Shown one piece after another: positions 8,308 to 18,882 of a DNA stretch of 64,000 nucleotides. Location: the NCBI GenBank assembly GCA_025457865.1, contig JALOTP010000003.1:1-64000 (forward strand), in the 5' to 3' direction. Position 1 is the stretch's first letter; each line of letters opens with the position of its first letter. A program made the position numbers and the translations under genes. Under the pieces are notes generated by a model. The model was given only the letters and a program-made list of their open reading frames with translations, made no database searches and had not been told where the DNA came from. Origin of the DNA: Thermoplasmatota archaeon (lineage in GTDB: Archaea; Thermoplasmatota; Penumbrarchaeia; Penumbrarchaeales; Penumbrarchaeaceae).

Positions 8308-11085
8308 TCATATGTCCTTTTTGAAATCCCTCCACTTCATTCCCGAGAACAAGGATTTCCTCCTTGAGCTCTTCAGGATCTCTTCAACCAAGAGGATCCA
8401 TACCGAGACAGCAAGTATGATGGCCCAATCCTTCATACCTATAGGCACAGTATTGAAAAGGTCCTGCATGAAAGGAACGTACAGGAGCACCATCTGGAGC
8501 ACGATGCAAGCTCCGATCGCTAGTAGGATGAACCTGTTCTTGAGCGATCTGGGCGAAATGAGGGTCTCGGTCTCCGATTTGCAATTGAGCACATTGAACA
8601 GCTGGAACATGACGAAACCTGTGAATGCTATGGTCCTTGCGGCCCTCCATCCCTCATCGGAGTCCCCATACTCCCTAAGTCCCCAGTAGAACAGGGTCAA
8701 TGTCCCTATGGCCATTACAATGCCCAGGGAGATGATAGTAAGGATGGTCTCTCTCTTCAGCACCCTCTCCTCCTTAGGCCTTGGGGGTTGCCTCATCACA
8801 CCGGATGAGACCGGTTCGAGGCCAAGGGCGATCGCGGGAGGTCCATCGATGAGGATGTTTATCCATAAAAGCTGGACCGGCATCAGTGGAAGAGGGAGGC
8901 CTACGAGGATGGACGATACCAACAGTAGGATGGCCCCCACATTCGTCGAGATCTGGTACCTGATGAACCGTCTGATATTGGAATAGGTCTTCCTCCCTTC
9001 CTCCACAGCGGAGACAATGGTAGCGAAATTGTCATCGGTCAGTATCATGGTGGATGCATCTTTTGCGACATCTGAACCTGTTATGCCCATGGCAATCCCG
9101 ATATCTGCCTTTGCCAGTGCGGGAGCGTCGTTCACTCCGTCCCCGGTCATTGCCACTACATGCCCGCTCTTCTTTAGGGCCTCTACTATCCTCATCTTGT
9201 GATGGGGCATGGTCCTGCTATAGACTGTGACGTCCTCCACGATGGAATGGAACTTCCTGTCATCCATCGTATCGAGCTCCGTTCCCCTCATGGTCCTGTC
9301 GCCCTCATTGAGGATGCCTATCTTCTGAGCTATTGCCAGAGCGGTCGCCTCATGGTCGCCCGTGATCATAACGACCTTGATCCCGGCTGACCTGCAGAGC
9401 TTGATAGCTTGAGCGACCTCCGGTCGGGGTGGGTCCCAAAGAGAGACTGTTCCGCCGTAGGTGAAATCTATGGCCTTCCGGAGGTAGTTCCTGATATCCG
9501 TCTGGTCCTCCTTGGTGGGTACCTTGAGTTCCTCGGGCTTTATCTTGGAAAAGGCGACAGCGATGTTCCTATAGGTCTTGAGCCCCATCTCTATGTTGAT
9601 CCTCTGGACCCATTCCTTCCTCTTTACATCGATGGGTATCTCATTACCCTTGCTCAGTTCCTTTGTACATAGGTCCAGGATTATCTCGGGAGCACCCTTA
9701 ATTATTACCAATACCTCCTGTCCGTCTGGGGTCAGATGGAAGGTGATCATGAGCTTCCTCTCGGATGTGAAGGGTATCTTCTCTATCTGGGGGTAGCGTT
9801 CCTTTAGGTCGCTTATGTCGAGCCCCGCCTTCTGTGCAGCAGTATAGAGCGCTTTATCGGTCGGTGACCCTATCAGTTCATCCTTGCCCTGTATGGGTTT
9901 TGCATCATTGCACAACATGGTCATCGAGAGCAGGAGCTCGAGGTCCTTGTCTAGCGAATTGCCGATCTTCCTGCCCTTTTCGATGAGATACCCTTCGGAC
10001 GGGTCCTCCCCCCCTGTAAGTGTGAAGACCCTGCCACCCATGAAGACCTTCCTAACGGTCATCTCGTTCTTAGTGAGTGTCCCCGTCTTGTCCGTGCAGA
10101 TCACCGAGGTGCACCCGAGGGTCTCGACCCCGGTCAGTTTTCTTATGATGGCGTTCTTCTTTGCCATGAACTGCATCCCTATGGTCAATGAAAGGGCCAC
10201 CACGACCGGGAGGCCTTCGGGGATGACCGCCACCATCACGGATATACCAGTGAGTAAGGGCGTGACCATCTCGTCGAGGTCCAATCTCAGTCCGTGATCG
10301 TACCAGGATATGAGAAAGAGCAAGGACCCCATGATCAGGGCCACTATCGCGAGGTACTTCCCCAACTTATCGAGCTGTTTTGTGAGCGGGGTCTCCCCTT
10401 CGTTCTCCTCAAGGACCATTTTGGTTATCTTTCCGATCTCGGTACCCATACCAGTGGCTACGATGACAGCGGTCCCCTCACCACCCATCACGGTCGTTCC
10501 CATGTAGGCCATGTTGGTTCTCTCGGGGATCGGAACGTCCCTTTCCACGTCACCCTCACACTTGGCAGCTGGAAGGGATTCACCAGTAAGTATCGATTCA
10601 TCAATCTCAACGCCCTGGGTCTCCATCAGCCTGCAGTCCGCAGGTACTTTCATGCCAGGTGATAGAACGATCACATCTCCAGTTACCAGATCCGCAGCCA
10701 GGATAGGTCTTTTCCTACCCCCCCGTATCACCGTTGCCTCTGATGCTGTGAGACGTTTCAGGGCATGGACCGCATTGTCGGCACGGAACTCCTGAACGAA
10801 TCCCATTATGGCGTTCAAGAAGACGACAAGGAAGATCACTATGCCATCGGTCTGATGGTCCTCTATGAAAAGGCAGATTATTGCTGTTACGATGAGGATT
10901 ATTATCAAGGAGCTCTTGAACTGCTTAAGGAACCTTACCAGATTGTTCTCCCTCTTCTTAGATGATAGGATGTTGGGACCCTCTATCCTCAACCGGCGCC
11001 CTGCCTTGTCCTCTTTCAATCCCTCTTCACCAGTACCAAGGTCTGCAACCACTTCCTTCAGAGGGATGGTATGGAACGGCCTCAT
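8308..11085 (-). CDS. P-type cation ATPase, Ca2+-type (class II)
   Basis: The product is 925 residues, the usual length of SERCA/PMR1-like pumps. All P-type landmarks are visible: cation ATPase N-terminal domain, LTGES in the actuator domain, PEGLP in membrane helix 4, the phosphorylated DKTGTLT near residue 331, and TGDGVNDAPAL in the hinge. The C-terminal set of four to six membrane helices includes a LLWINILIDGPPA segment resembling helix 6 of Ca pumps. The family exports Ca2+ (sometimes Mn2+) from the cytosol at the cost of ATP. Its location fits a window rich in Ca-binding surface domains, though no operon link exists. Single gene, convergent with the DHH gene. No clear ribosome site or TATA box is seen in the 127 bases upstream, so the start is the first Met of the family-typical N-terminus. 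Confidence 0.93.
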   Translation of the reverse strand: MRPFHTIPLKEVVADLGTGEEGLKEDKAGRRLRIEGPNILSSKKRENNLVRFLKQFKSSLIIILIVTAIICLFIEDHQTDGIVIFLVVFLNAIMGFVQEFRADNAVHALKRLTASEATVIRGGRKRPILAADLVTGDVIVLSPGMKVPADCRLMETQGVEIDESILTGESLPAAKCEGDVERDVPIPERTNMAYMGTTVMGGEGTAVIVATGMGTEIGKITKMVLEENEGETPLTKQLDKLGKYLAIVALIMGSLLFLISWYDHGLRLDLDEMVTPLLTGISVMVAVIPEGLPVVVALSLTIGMQFMAKKNAIIRKLTGVETLGCTSVICTDKTGTLTKNEMTVRKVFMGGRVFTLTGGEDPSEGYLIEKGRKIGNSLDKDLELLLSMTMLCNDAKPIQGKDELIGSPTDKALYTAAQKAGLDISDLKERYPQIEKIPFTSERKLMITFHLTPDGQEVLVIIKGAPEIILDLCTKELSKGNEIPIDVKRKEWVQRINIEMGLKTYRNIAVAFSKIKPEELKVPTKEDQTDIRNYLRKAIDFTYGGTVSLWDPPRPEVAQAIKLCRSAGIKVVMITGDHEATALAIAQKIGILNEGDRTMRGTELDTMDDRKFHSIVEDVTVYSRTMPHHKMRIVEALKKSGHVVAMTGDGVNDAPALAKADIGIAMGITGSDVAKDASTMILTDDNFATIVSAVEEGRKTYSNIRRFIRYQISTNVGAILLLVSSILVGLPLPLMPVQLLWINILIDGPPAIALGLEPVSSGVMRQPPRPKEERVLKRETILTIISLGIVMAIGTLTLFYWGLREYGDSDEGWRAARTIAFTGFVMFQLFNVLNCKSETETLISPRSLKNRFILLAIGACIVLQMVLLYVPFMQDLFNTVPIGMKDWAIILAVSVWILLVEEILKSSRRKSLFSGMKWRDFKKDI

Positions 11086-11212
11086 GTTGGCCAGCTCTTA
11101 CAACAGTTCGAATGCCTGTAATATCAGGGAAGGATAGGGTGGATATGAAACTATCCAGGGTTTCCCCTTAAGAACAAAGTCGACCGCTCAGGATGAAGAG
11201 CCGTTCTGTTAA

Positions 11213-14200
11213 TCAGATGGGATTGGTCCTTTGTCTGTAGGCTATGATGCCCAGGGTGCCGAGGACGACCAGCACTATGAATATGATTATCTTCCAGTTT
11301 ATCTCGACCTGGTCCTCAGGGGTGTTTCCTATCACGATATTGTACCATACGCCAAGATTGTCGAAGTCATCGGACTCCCTGACGGTGTTGTCCGGGTCGA
11401 TGAATACCTCGAAGGTGTGGAAATCATCTTCCGAGATGTTCAAATTGTCAATGTCGAACTGGACCTTGGTCGATGCTATACCGTTCTGCGGGATGTATAG
11501 GATGGTCCCGTTGCCGACGAGCCTATTGTCCACTTTGAGGGCGACCTTCACATTGCTGGCATCCCTGCTTAGGGACATGACAGAGATGTTCGCCTCGATG
11601 GTCTTGCCTAGGACAGGGTCGGTCAATCTCCTATTGGTGAGCTTTAGGAACCCTGACGGCACGACGAGATTGGCCCTTACCGTTCTCAGGGTGATGCTCT
11701 TTGATACGGTGTCACCGAGCCTGTTCCTGCCCTGGAAGGTCAGTGTGAGGCGCTCGTTGTAGGCAGAGTCGTTACCACCGAACGGAGTGTTCACGGTCAC
11801 TGCGAACCTCCTAACGCCCAGGGGGCTTAAGGAGACGTTCAGACCGTTCGTTGGGAACTCATCCTCGCCCTCCCAGCGGACCTGCCATCCGGAGATGGAA
11901 CCCAATTCCGGTGAGACATGGAGGAGGACGACATCCTCCCCTGTTCCCAGGTTCTGGACGGTCACATTGAAGACCCTTTCCTCGTTGTAACCCACACCGA
12001 ACACGGCGGGAGCGTCGAAGAGGATGTCGAACTTGTAGCTCGGTGCTGTCTTGACCTGGACCTGGAACGTGTTCTGTGTGTTCTGCGCGGACTTACCCGT
12101 GATCTTGATATCGTTCTGGCTGTCAGGCGCCTTGGGAGTGCTGATATTGACCTGCCGTTCCATTTGGGCGCCAATGGCGAGCTCTATCCCCGTTGCCAGA
12201 GGAAGGTCCACGGTCCACCCCTCGGGCTTCTCCTCAACGCTAATATCTACGGAGATGGGTTCGTTCCCGGTGTTCCTGATGGAGTAAACAAGCCTTACCG
12301 TCTCTCCCGCTCCCATCTCGATGACATGCTGGGCATCGTTGACGAGGTTCAGGGAGAAGGAATGGTCCTTGACCTTCTTGAGCTCCATTGAGAAATCCTC
12401 CATGGAGGTCGTCTCGTTGACCGTCATCCTCTTGGAGAGGGAGTAGGTCATCGTCAAACCGAACTCCTTGGTCGTGGTCTGGCATGATGCAGAATAGGTG
12501 TAGTAGGGCAGGTCCACGGAGAATGTCCTTCCGTTGTGGGGTACCTCCACCAGACCGCCGTCATCTGTCCTGAACTCTATTTTACCTGTCGCAGGCAGGG
12601 TCGTAATGGTCGCTCCCAAGGTATCCTTGTAGAACAATGTCCCGGCGAACCTTCGTGCCTTGACGGCCGCCCATTCAAGACCTGTAAGGTCATCGCCCAG
12701 GTTCACATCGAGCTCGCCCAGGAACCCGCTGACCGGTTGGCCTCCCAGGAAGCGCATCCCTTTCACGATATAGTTACCTGGGGGTAGATCGATGGTCAGG
12801 AGCCCACCCTCGTCCGTAACGGCCTCGAACTCCCTACCGGAGGCATCCACCATCAGGACCTCCATACCAACCTGTCTTGGCTCCTTGGGGTCGGATGAGC
12901 CATCGCCGTCCGTGTCCTCGTAGAAGAGGACCTCGACAGGAACATCCTCCGGGACTACTGGTACATCCCTCAAAGGTATGTCGCCACCGGCCAGGTCCAG
13001 GAACTCCATGTCCGACCTCGGGCTTGTCTGGAAACCGATGAGGTCGACCGATATACGGAGCTCTGTAAGCGGCACTATGGCCTTGTAGTCCCCTATGACG
13101 TTCGAGGTCACGGTAACGGGGTCTTTGTCCCCATTAACGGGCGTGAATGTAATGTTCGTGCCGTAGAGGCGTTCCTGGGTGTCAACCGTCCTGTCGCCAT
13201 TGACATCGTAATAGACAGCTCCTGTCACCTCGACGAACGTCTCGAGTTCGAACATGGCCCCGAACAGTGGGCCGTCCATCACTATTTCGCTGGTATGCTG
13301 GAAGAGGACCGGAGAACCCCCTCCTATTCCAGATCCCTCTGTCTCGAAAGTATAATTGACCTGATAAGGGCCATCGAGCAGGAATATGGTGAACGTCCCA
13401 TCCGATCTTATTCCCGTGGAGGTCCACAGACCGTTCCACTCAAGGAAGACCTCGCTGTCCTCGATTCCATTGAAATCAGGTGAGATGCTCCCATCAAGTG
13501 GGAAACCTTGGACCATCCTGATCCTTAGCGGTCCCGACGCATCGGACGCACTTATGACGTCGAGGTACATGTAATGGGTCGCAGGTCTGTCCTCATGGGC
13601 CTCGAGGATGTATTCCCCGGAGGGTAGGGTCACATAGAACTGTCCGTTGAAGTCCGTTTGGACAGAGGCGATGGTGACCCTCTCACCCTTGATGGCGTTG
13701 AAGTTCACGGTCATCTCGACCGGGTACCTGAGCAGGTCGTTCTCTATGAAATATAGCTGTCCGGTCAGGTCCACTGTATGCTTGACATCAAGGTCAAACG
13801 TCCTCAGGGCAGACCCAGGTTCCACCAGAAGCTGAGATCCCAGCTCGTAATCGTGGACAAGACCGTCAATGTTAGCTTCTTCGACGAGCCTTACGTCGTA
13901 AAGCCCCGGGACCAGCTCCTGGAAGATGGTACCGTCCTCTGCTGTCTTAAGGACAAGGCTCTCCCCGCCCCTATGCGGGTCTAGAGAGGTGAGCGTGAGT
14001 TCCAGGTCTCTAACTGGTTGGTAGGTTATACCCTCCTTTCCATAGTACCTGGAAGAGAGGTTGAATAAAACGTCCCTTGGGACCGCTCTCATCATTGCGT
14101 CGGTGTCGTTGATACCATAGTTCTGCTCGGCATTGGAACCCGACACGGGAAGTTGTCTGTTGAAGGGTTCGAAACCATCGATACGGACCTCCATATTGAA

Positions 14201-17200
14201 CTGGCCCGGTGGGAGGTAAACAGAATAGGAACCCTCATCGTCGGAGGTCGCCCTCAACGTCCCGTTACTGAACCTGAAGATGATTTCCACTCCAGGCAGT
14301 TCCTTGTCCTCTGCCAGCTGGATGGTCCCCCCAAGTACCGATTCCGTTCCTCCTATGGGCGTGAATCGGGAGTTCGCATCCTTGTCCCAGTAGACCATTC
14401 CCTTCACATGGATGGCCTGCGGTGTCCAGATGTCCAAGGTCACATCGTTATCGGTGAACCTGAGGTCCAGGTCCTGGATCTGGATGAATGTATTGTTCCC
14501 GGAGGTCCTATTGTTGACCATGAGGTGATAATCGGACCTTGGAAGGATGATGGAATAGGCCCCGTTCAAAGCGGTGAAGCCGTAGGCCTCCTGACCATCG
14601 GACATCCTGGTGAACCTGATCAGGGTGTCGTTGAAGGCCGTCGTGACAACCCTTGTCAGGCTGCCATTGACCCTTACCGATGGAATGAGCCTTACTTCGA
14701 CCTTGGCAAGGTCCTCATGCCCGAGGACGACAGACCCGATGTAGGACATGTAAGCACCCCTTTCCATGGAATAGATGTGCATATCGTACTGACCGGCGGG
14801 AACAGATATCGATGCCCGCCCTTTCTGGTCGAGAACGTAGGACCTTACAGTGACGTTATGGTGTTCGGTCAACCTCAGGACAGCACCGGAGGCGGCCCTG
14901 TTGGTTGTGCCCATCTTCGCTGTCACTTCCAGGTCCGCCCTCGGATATATCGTCAGATCGAAGGCAAGGTTGTCGCTCTGCCCTATCTCGAACATGACCG
15001 GCTCATGGAAGAATCCCTCATCATCGAGCGTGAGCGAGTATATTCCAGGGAAGACCTTGGGTTCGGAATAATTTCCGAAGGCGTCTATGGAGATGGAGCG
15101 CTCAGAGCCATCCTGACCTTTCAGTAGAAGGGAGCTGTTCACAAATGGTGCTGTATCATAGGACCTCACCTGGCCCTTGACCATGGTGTTCTCCAATTTG
15201 ATGTCCCTCTCTCCGGACTCCTTAGGATCGACCACGAAGTCGGATATGAGCACCTCCGTCCGGCTGCCGATGGTGAACTCAATGTTGTACCGGCCGGGAA
15301 CAAGGTCCTCGATGCTGTAGGTGCCCTCCTCTCCGAGCCCGTAAGGGCCGTACCTTATCGTAGAAGACCCTGAAAGGGCAAAGGAGATGTTCCCCTTCGT
15401 CACCAGATCATCGTCCTCTTCAGTGAAGGAACTGTCGCTATTGAGGTCCCAATAAACCTTGCCCGATACGGTCTTACCAGATATTATCAGATCGAGCTCC
15501 TTCCTTCCGTCATCGACGAGCCTCATGGCCTGTTCATCGGACACAGCGAGCTGTGTGATATTCAATGGATTGGCGGGTTGTCCGGTCGATTGGTCCACCT
15601 GGAACTGGTAAAGGTGGTCGTAATCGCTGGTCAGGTCCCCGGTGCTTACGACGATGGTGGCCTCACCGGGGGGAGCTATCAGTTCGTAATCGCCTTTTGG
15701 CCCGGTCATCATGCTACCGTGGGGGATTCCACTTTCATCAAGGACCGTAACACGGACGCCAGGAACGCCCACACCCCTTTCCGTCCTTACCCGGCCCTTC
15801 ACTTGAAGGCCATCGTAGTACTTGATGTAGAAGACACCCTGGCCTAGGCCGGACTTGAGGTCCCCGCCGTTCTTCTGGTAGATGTCAATGGCGGCATCGG
15901 AGTTCATGGGGACGTAATCGTCCGGGAAGCTCGCGTTGGCCTCTTCCTCCTCGGAATAGTACATGGTCCTGTAGACCAATTTGAAATGCGTCATGTTCCA
16001 GGCCTGCATCGGCGGGATGCTCTGTATATCGCCGAACATACCGGGCACGGATTTTCCGTCATTGGTCTTGCCAAGGTCCTTGGGGCTCTGGCCTATGTAG
16101 GTCCTGTAGAAAAGGGAGTTGTAGAACTTCTCGGTGTAGAACATGTCGTACTTGGTTATCCTGAACTTGTAGCCAAGGCGCTCGGACTCGGACCTGGCCT
16201 TGTCCATGGTAATGGGGTTGTCAGGGTAGGCCGTCCATTCGGGTTTCTCATTGGACCCTCTCGTGTTCTCCTCGGCATAGACCTTGTTCTCAAGGTAGTC
16301 CTCCGTAACCCTGTCTGCCAGTTTGATGGGGGCGTAGAATATGCCCGTGTTGCTCGAACTGAAGGGGAAGAGCCTGTAATCCACGGCGAAGTACCGAAGG
16401 GACTTGCCCGTTACGGTCCTCACATGGTGGTATAGGTCCACGTTACCCTCCTCGCCGAGCTTGAGCATGACGCCCCTTGCGGCCGCGTACTTGGCATTGG
16501 CCGGGGTTATTTCGGTATAGCTGCCGTAGAGGTCGGGGTTCTTCTCGACCTTGGAGGTGTACTTCGATGGGTCGCGGTATATACGCACCAGTTCGAACGC
16601 GCTCGTCGTAGAGTTCCTGTCCCCGCCAAGATGGTCAACCAGTACGTCCCAGACCTCCTTGGAGAACTTACCGCCGTTCTGTACGAAATCACCCTCAAGG
16701 AGCCTTGCATTCATCAGCGATATGGCTTCGGTCTCGTTCTGGCTGGCTATCATGGAACCTGTGAACTGATAGCCGTTCTGGAAGTTATCCGCGGCGGTCG
16801 GGTGCTCGCCCAACAGAAGCTGGTCGAAACCGTAGTCCCACCAGCTCATGAACGCTGGCCTGTCCTCGGGGCGGATGAAGTTCCCGTCCATATCCACCAG
16901 GTCCTGTTGGGACAGCCAGGTGTACGAGTCCATCCAGTAATCGCTGTGGAGGGACGAACCGAAGGAACCTAGGTATTTGAGGTCCGGGTCGTAATCGCGC
17001 TTGCTCTCTATGGGTATGGCCGCATCGACCGCCAGGAACACGTTTGGCATCATTACCACGAAACCGACCAGGACCGCTATGACCACCTTCCTGAACTGGA
17101 AGTAGTCCCTATGCTTCCTGTATTTCATGATGGCAAAATAGGCTAGGGAGCCAAGGATGACCGGTCCCACCGTCAATAGGATGTAGTTCTCGGCGAAGAA

Positions 17201-18784
17201 GCCGCCCCAACCTTCTGCGACGATGCCTATCCCCAGGAGCATGATGATGACGGCGACGATCGAATACGCGATGGACAGCCCTTCAGCCTTCATCCACATC
17301 ACGAGTTCGATGAGGACCCAGCCAGCGAGCAGGGCGAAGGCGGGGGTGGCGTTGAAATTGAACCTTATGGCGGAGAGGGACATGAAGATAGCGACCAGGG
17401 TCCAGGTCACTATCACCATGTAGTCCTTCCTGAGGTTGGAGGGTATTTTGACGACGGCAAGGACCACACCCCCGAGCGCCATGAAGAACGTGGCGGGACC
17501 GTAGATGAAGACGATCCTAGATATGTCAGGGGCCTGGGCCTCTGCGATGGTCGAATACAGCTTGGATTTGATGAAATAGCCGCCGCCAGTGAACAGCATA
17601 TCGGCGGTTGCGGGGAACCTCCAGCTGAGGAGCAGGAACGAGATCGCACCGAACAGGACCAGCGTAGGGAGGACCAGGAGCCATGGTATGTCCCTTGTGG
17701 GGACTATGAAGACCCCCAGGGCGGTCATGGCAAGCAGGATGTAGAAACCCTGGCTCCAGGTGGATATCGAGAAGAAGTGATAGTATGGGAGCGAAAGCAG
17801 GACCACCGTCGCCATTGCTATGAATATGACCATGAACGTACCCAGCGAGTCCTCGTTCCGGAACCTCTGGATGAGGAGTTGGACAATGTAATAGATGAGC
17901 ATGATGGCAAGAACATAGGCGAAACCCTGCCATGTTAGGGCGATGGCGGTCATGCTCAGACCGGCCATGAGGGCATACAGGACGGCCTGTTTGTTCTCTC
18001 CGAGGAAGGACCTGAAGCCCAGGACCACGCTCTGGGGCTGCCTCCAGTCCTTAATATAATTATCATCCCTTTGGACCTTGAAGGCCCTGGCCAGGAAGTA
18101 GAACGTCAGGATGACGAAGAAGACCACCATTGAGTCATGGTCGGTGAATCCCAGGGTAGACCTCTCTATATGGGATGCCGTAAGGGCCAGGAAGAACGCA
18201 GCCATGAGGCCGGCCCTCCGACCGAACGTATGCTTTCCAAGGAGGTAGACGGGTATGACCGATAGCGCACCCCAAATGACCGGAGCGAACTGGAAGGCAT
18301 ACCAGGTCGAATTCTCCACGTTCATCCCGAAGATCGGGGCAAGAAGATAACCGAAAAGGACTATGGACCAGTCGAAGAGCGGTGGTCTGGGATTGCCGCC
18401 GGACAGCGGATAGTTCAGAAGGTCATCGATGCGCAGATGCTGTTTCTCCTCCTGGACATAGTTGATGACGCGCTGGTGATATGAGGGGTCGTTCCCCACT
18501 ATCTGGGGGGGCCAGGTATCGAAGGAGACCTGATAATAGAGGTAGGAGCGGAGGGTAAAGGCCAGGAGGAATATTCCAAGGAGTATCAGTACTGTGGAGC
18601 GGTTGCTCCTGAACCAATCCCGGAACGTGGGTTCCTTCCTTGCCTCGGGCATCTTCTTTGCTGCGTCCAGAGCTGACGCTGTCGCATCTTGGTTTGCGGT
18701 CCTGTCCGAATTCGGAGCATCCTTAGCGACCGTTCTTTCGGACCCTTCCTTTCTCGTCCTAGAGGACCTTGCCCTACGAGCCAT
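11213..18784 (-). CDS. aglB: AglB/STT3 oligosaccharyltransferase fused to a giant repeat-rich ectodomain
   Basis: The product is 2523 residues in one uninterrupted frame. Residues about 50-600 form a multi-pass GT-C glycosyltransferase with the first-loop acidic motif NDPSYHQR. WWDYG, the acceptor-sequon recognition motif of STT3/AglB, lies near residue 645. This part transfers the lipid-linked glycan to N-x-S/T of exported proteins. From about 990 to 2190 come roughly twelve modules of 80-110 residues resembling carboxypeptidase regulatory-like/SdrD B-like domains (for example GRVRTERGVGVPGVRVTV), several with Ca loops such as YWDLNSDSSFTEEDD and YYDVNGDRTVDTQE. They are followed by NEW3/CARDB-like domains, a C-terminal transmembrane helix and a short basic tail. 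AglB proteins are normally about 600-1000 residues. AAGGTGAG precedes the ATG. The 5' leader holds a nested hairpin. The enzyme call is secure; the role of the extension is unknown. Confidence 0.93.
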   Translation of the reverse strand: MARRARSSRTRKEGSERTVAKDAPNSDRTANQDATASALDAAKKMPEARKEPTFRDWFRSNRSTVLILLGIFLLAFTLRSYLYYQVSFDTWPPQIVGNDPSYHQRVINYVQEEKQHLRIDDLLNYPLSGGNPRPPLFDWSIVLFGYLLAPIFGMNVENSTWYAFQFAPVIWGALSVIPVYLLGKHTFGRRAGLMAAFFLALTASHIERSTLGFTDHDSMVVFFVILTFYFLARAFKVQRDDNYIKDWRQPQSVVLGFRSFLGENKQAVLYALMAGLSMTAIALTWQGFAYVLAIMLIYYIVQLLIQRFRNEDSLGTFMVIFIAMATVVLLSLPYYHFFSISTWSQGFYILLAMTALGVFIVPTRDIPWLLVLPTLVLFGAISFLLLSWRFPATADMLFTGGGYFIKSKLYSTIAEAQAPDISRIVFIYGPATFFMALGGVVLAVVKIPSNLRKDYMVIVTWTLVAIFMSLSAIRFNFNATPAFALLAGWVLIELVMWMKAEGLSIAYSIVAVIIMLLGIGIVAEGWGGFFAENYILLTVGPVILGSLAYFAIMKYRKHRDYFQFRKVVIAVLVGFVVMMPNVFLAVDAAIPIESKRDYDPDLKYLGSFGSSLHSDYWMDSYTWLSQQDLVDMDGNFIRPEDRPAFMSWWDYGFDQLLLGEHPTAADNFQNGYQFTGSMIASQNETEAISLMNARLLEGDFVQNGGKFSKEVWDVLVDHLGGDRNSTTSAFELVRIYRDPSKYTSKVEKNPDLYGSYTEITPANAKYAAARGVMLKLGEEGNVDLYHHVRTVTGKSLRYFAVDYRLFPFSSSNTGIFYAPIKLADRVTEDYLENKVYAEENTRGSNEKPEWTAYPDNPITMDKARSESERLGYKFRITKYDMFYTEKFYNSLFYRTYIGQSPKDLGKTNDGKSVPGMFGDIQSIPPMQAWNMTHFKLVYRTMYYSEEEEANASFPDDYVPMNSDAAIDIYQKNGGDLKSGLGQGVFYIKYYDGLQVKGRVRTERGVGVPGVRVTVLDESGIPHGSMMTGPKGDYELIAPPGEATIVVSTGDLTSDYDHLYQFQVDQSTGQPANPLNITQLAVSDEQAMRLVDDGRKELDLIISGKTVSGKVYWDLNSDSSFTEEDDDLVTKGNISFALSGSSTIRYGPYGLGEEGTYSIEDLVPGRYNIEFTIGSRTEVLISDFVVDPKESGERDIKLENTMVKGQVRSYDTAPFVNSSLLLKGQDGSERSISIDAFGNYSEPKVFPGIYSLTLDDEGFFHEPVMFEIGQSDNLAFDLTIYPRADLEVTAKMGTTNRAASGAVLRLTEHHNVTVRSYVLDQKGRASISVPAGQYDMHIYSMERGAYMSYIGSVVLGHEDLAKVEVRLIPSVRVNGSLTRVVTTAFNDTLIRFTRMSDGQEAYGFTALNGAYSIILPRSDYHLMVNNRTSGNNTFIQIQDLDLRFTDNDVTLDIWTPQAIHVKGMVYWDKDANSRFTPIGGTESVLGGTIQLAEDKELPGVEIIFRFSNGTLRATSDDEGSYSVYLPPGQFNMEVRIDGFEPFNRQLPVSGSNAEQNYGINDTDAMMRAVPRDVLFNLSSRYYGKEGITYQPVRDLELTLTSLDPHRGGESLVLKTAEDGTIFQELVPGLYDVRLVEEANIDGLVHDYELGSQLLVEPGSALRTFDLDVKHTVDLTGQLYFIENDLLRYPVEMTVNFNAIKGERVTIASVQTDFNGQFYVTLPSGEYILEAHEDRPATHYMYLDVISASDASGPLRIRMVQGFPLDGSISPDFNGIEDSEVFLEWNGLWTSTGIRSDGTFTIFLLDGPYQVNYTFETEGSGIGGGSPVLFQHTSEIVMDGPLFGAMFELETFVEVTGAVYYDVNGDRTVDTQERLYGTNITFTPVNGDKDPVTVTSNVIGDYKAIVPLTELRISVDLIGFQTSPRSDMEFLDLAGGDIPLRDVPVVPEDVPVEVLFYEDTDGDGSSDPKEPRQVGMEVLMVDASGREFEAVTDEGGLLTIDLPPGNYIVKGMRFLGGQPVSGFLGELDVNLGDDLTGLEWAAVKARRFAGTLFYKDTLGATITTLPATGKIEFRTDDGGLVEVPHNGRTFSVDLPYYTYSASCQTTTKEFGLTMTYSLSKRMTVNETTSMEDFSMELKKVKDHSFSLNLVNDAQHVIEMGAGETVRLVYSIRNTGNEPISVDISVEEKPEGWTVDLPLATGIELAIGAQMERQVNISTPKAPDSQNDIKITGKSAQNTQNTFQVQVKTAPSYKFDILFDAPAVFGVGYNEERVFNVTVQNLGTGEDVVLLHVSPELGSISGWQVRWEGEDEFPTNGLNVSLSPLGVRRFAVTVNTPFGGNDSAYNERLTLTFQGRNRLGDTVSKSITLRTVRANLVVPSGFLKLTNRRLTDPVLGKTIEANISVMSLSRDASNVKVALKVDNRLVGNGTILYIPQNGIASTKVQFDIDNLNISEDDFHTFEVFIDPDNTVRESDDFDNLGVWYNIVIGNTPEDQVEINWKIIIFIVLVVLGTLGIIAYRQRTNPI

Positions 18785-18804
18785 TTGAACTCACCTTAGG
18801 ATCG

Positions 18805-18852
18805 GTGCCAGAGCACCATCCAGCCAACGAAGGATGGATGGATAGCTGGCAC
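18805..18852 (-). promoter_or_regulatory. Nested hairpin in the aglB 5' leader
   Basis: Between the aglB start and the upstream gene, an outer 7-bp stem (GTGCCAG/CTGGCAC) encloses an inner 7-bp stem (CCATCCA/TGGATGG) around a 12-base loop. It ends about 20 bases before the start codon, so it would be in the leader RNA or at the 3' end of the upstream transcript. No T-run follows on the minus strand, arguing against a simple terminator. Confidence 0.45.
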
Positions 18853-18882
18853 TGCGGCGAGGCCCCAATACCCTTCACTTAC

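Noticed and set aside
11101-11120. tRNA-like T-loop GTTCGAATGC in the aglB / P-type ATPase gap
   Set aside because: No acceptor, D or anticodon stems can be built around it; chance match.
14153-15127. 324-aa plus-strand ORF inside aglB
   Set aside because: Antisense shadow of the repeat-rich aglB frame; no ribosome site or promoter and no recognisable domain.
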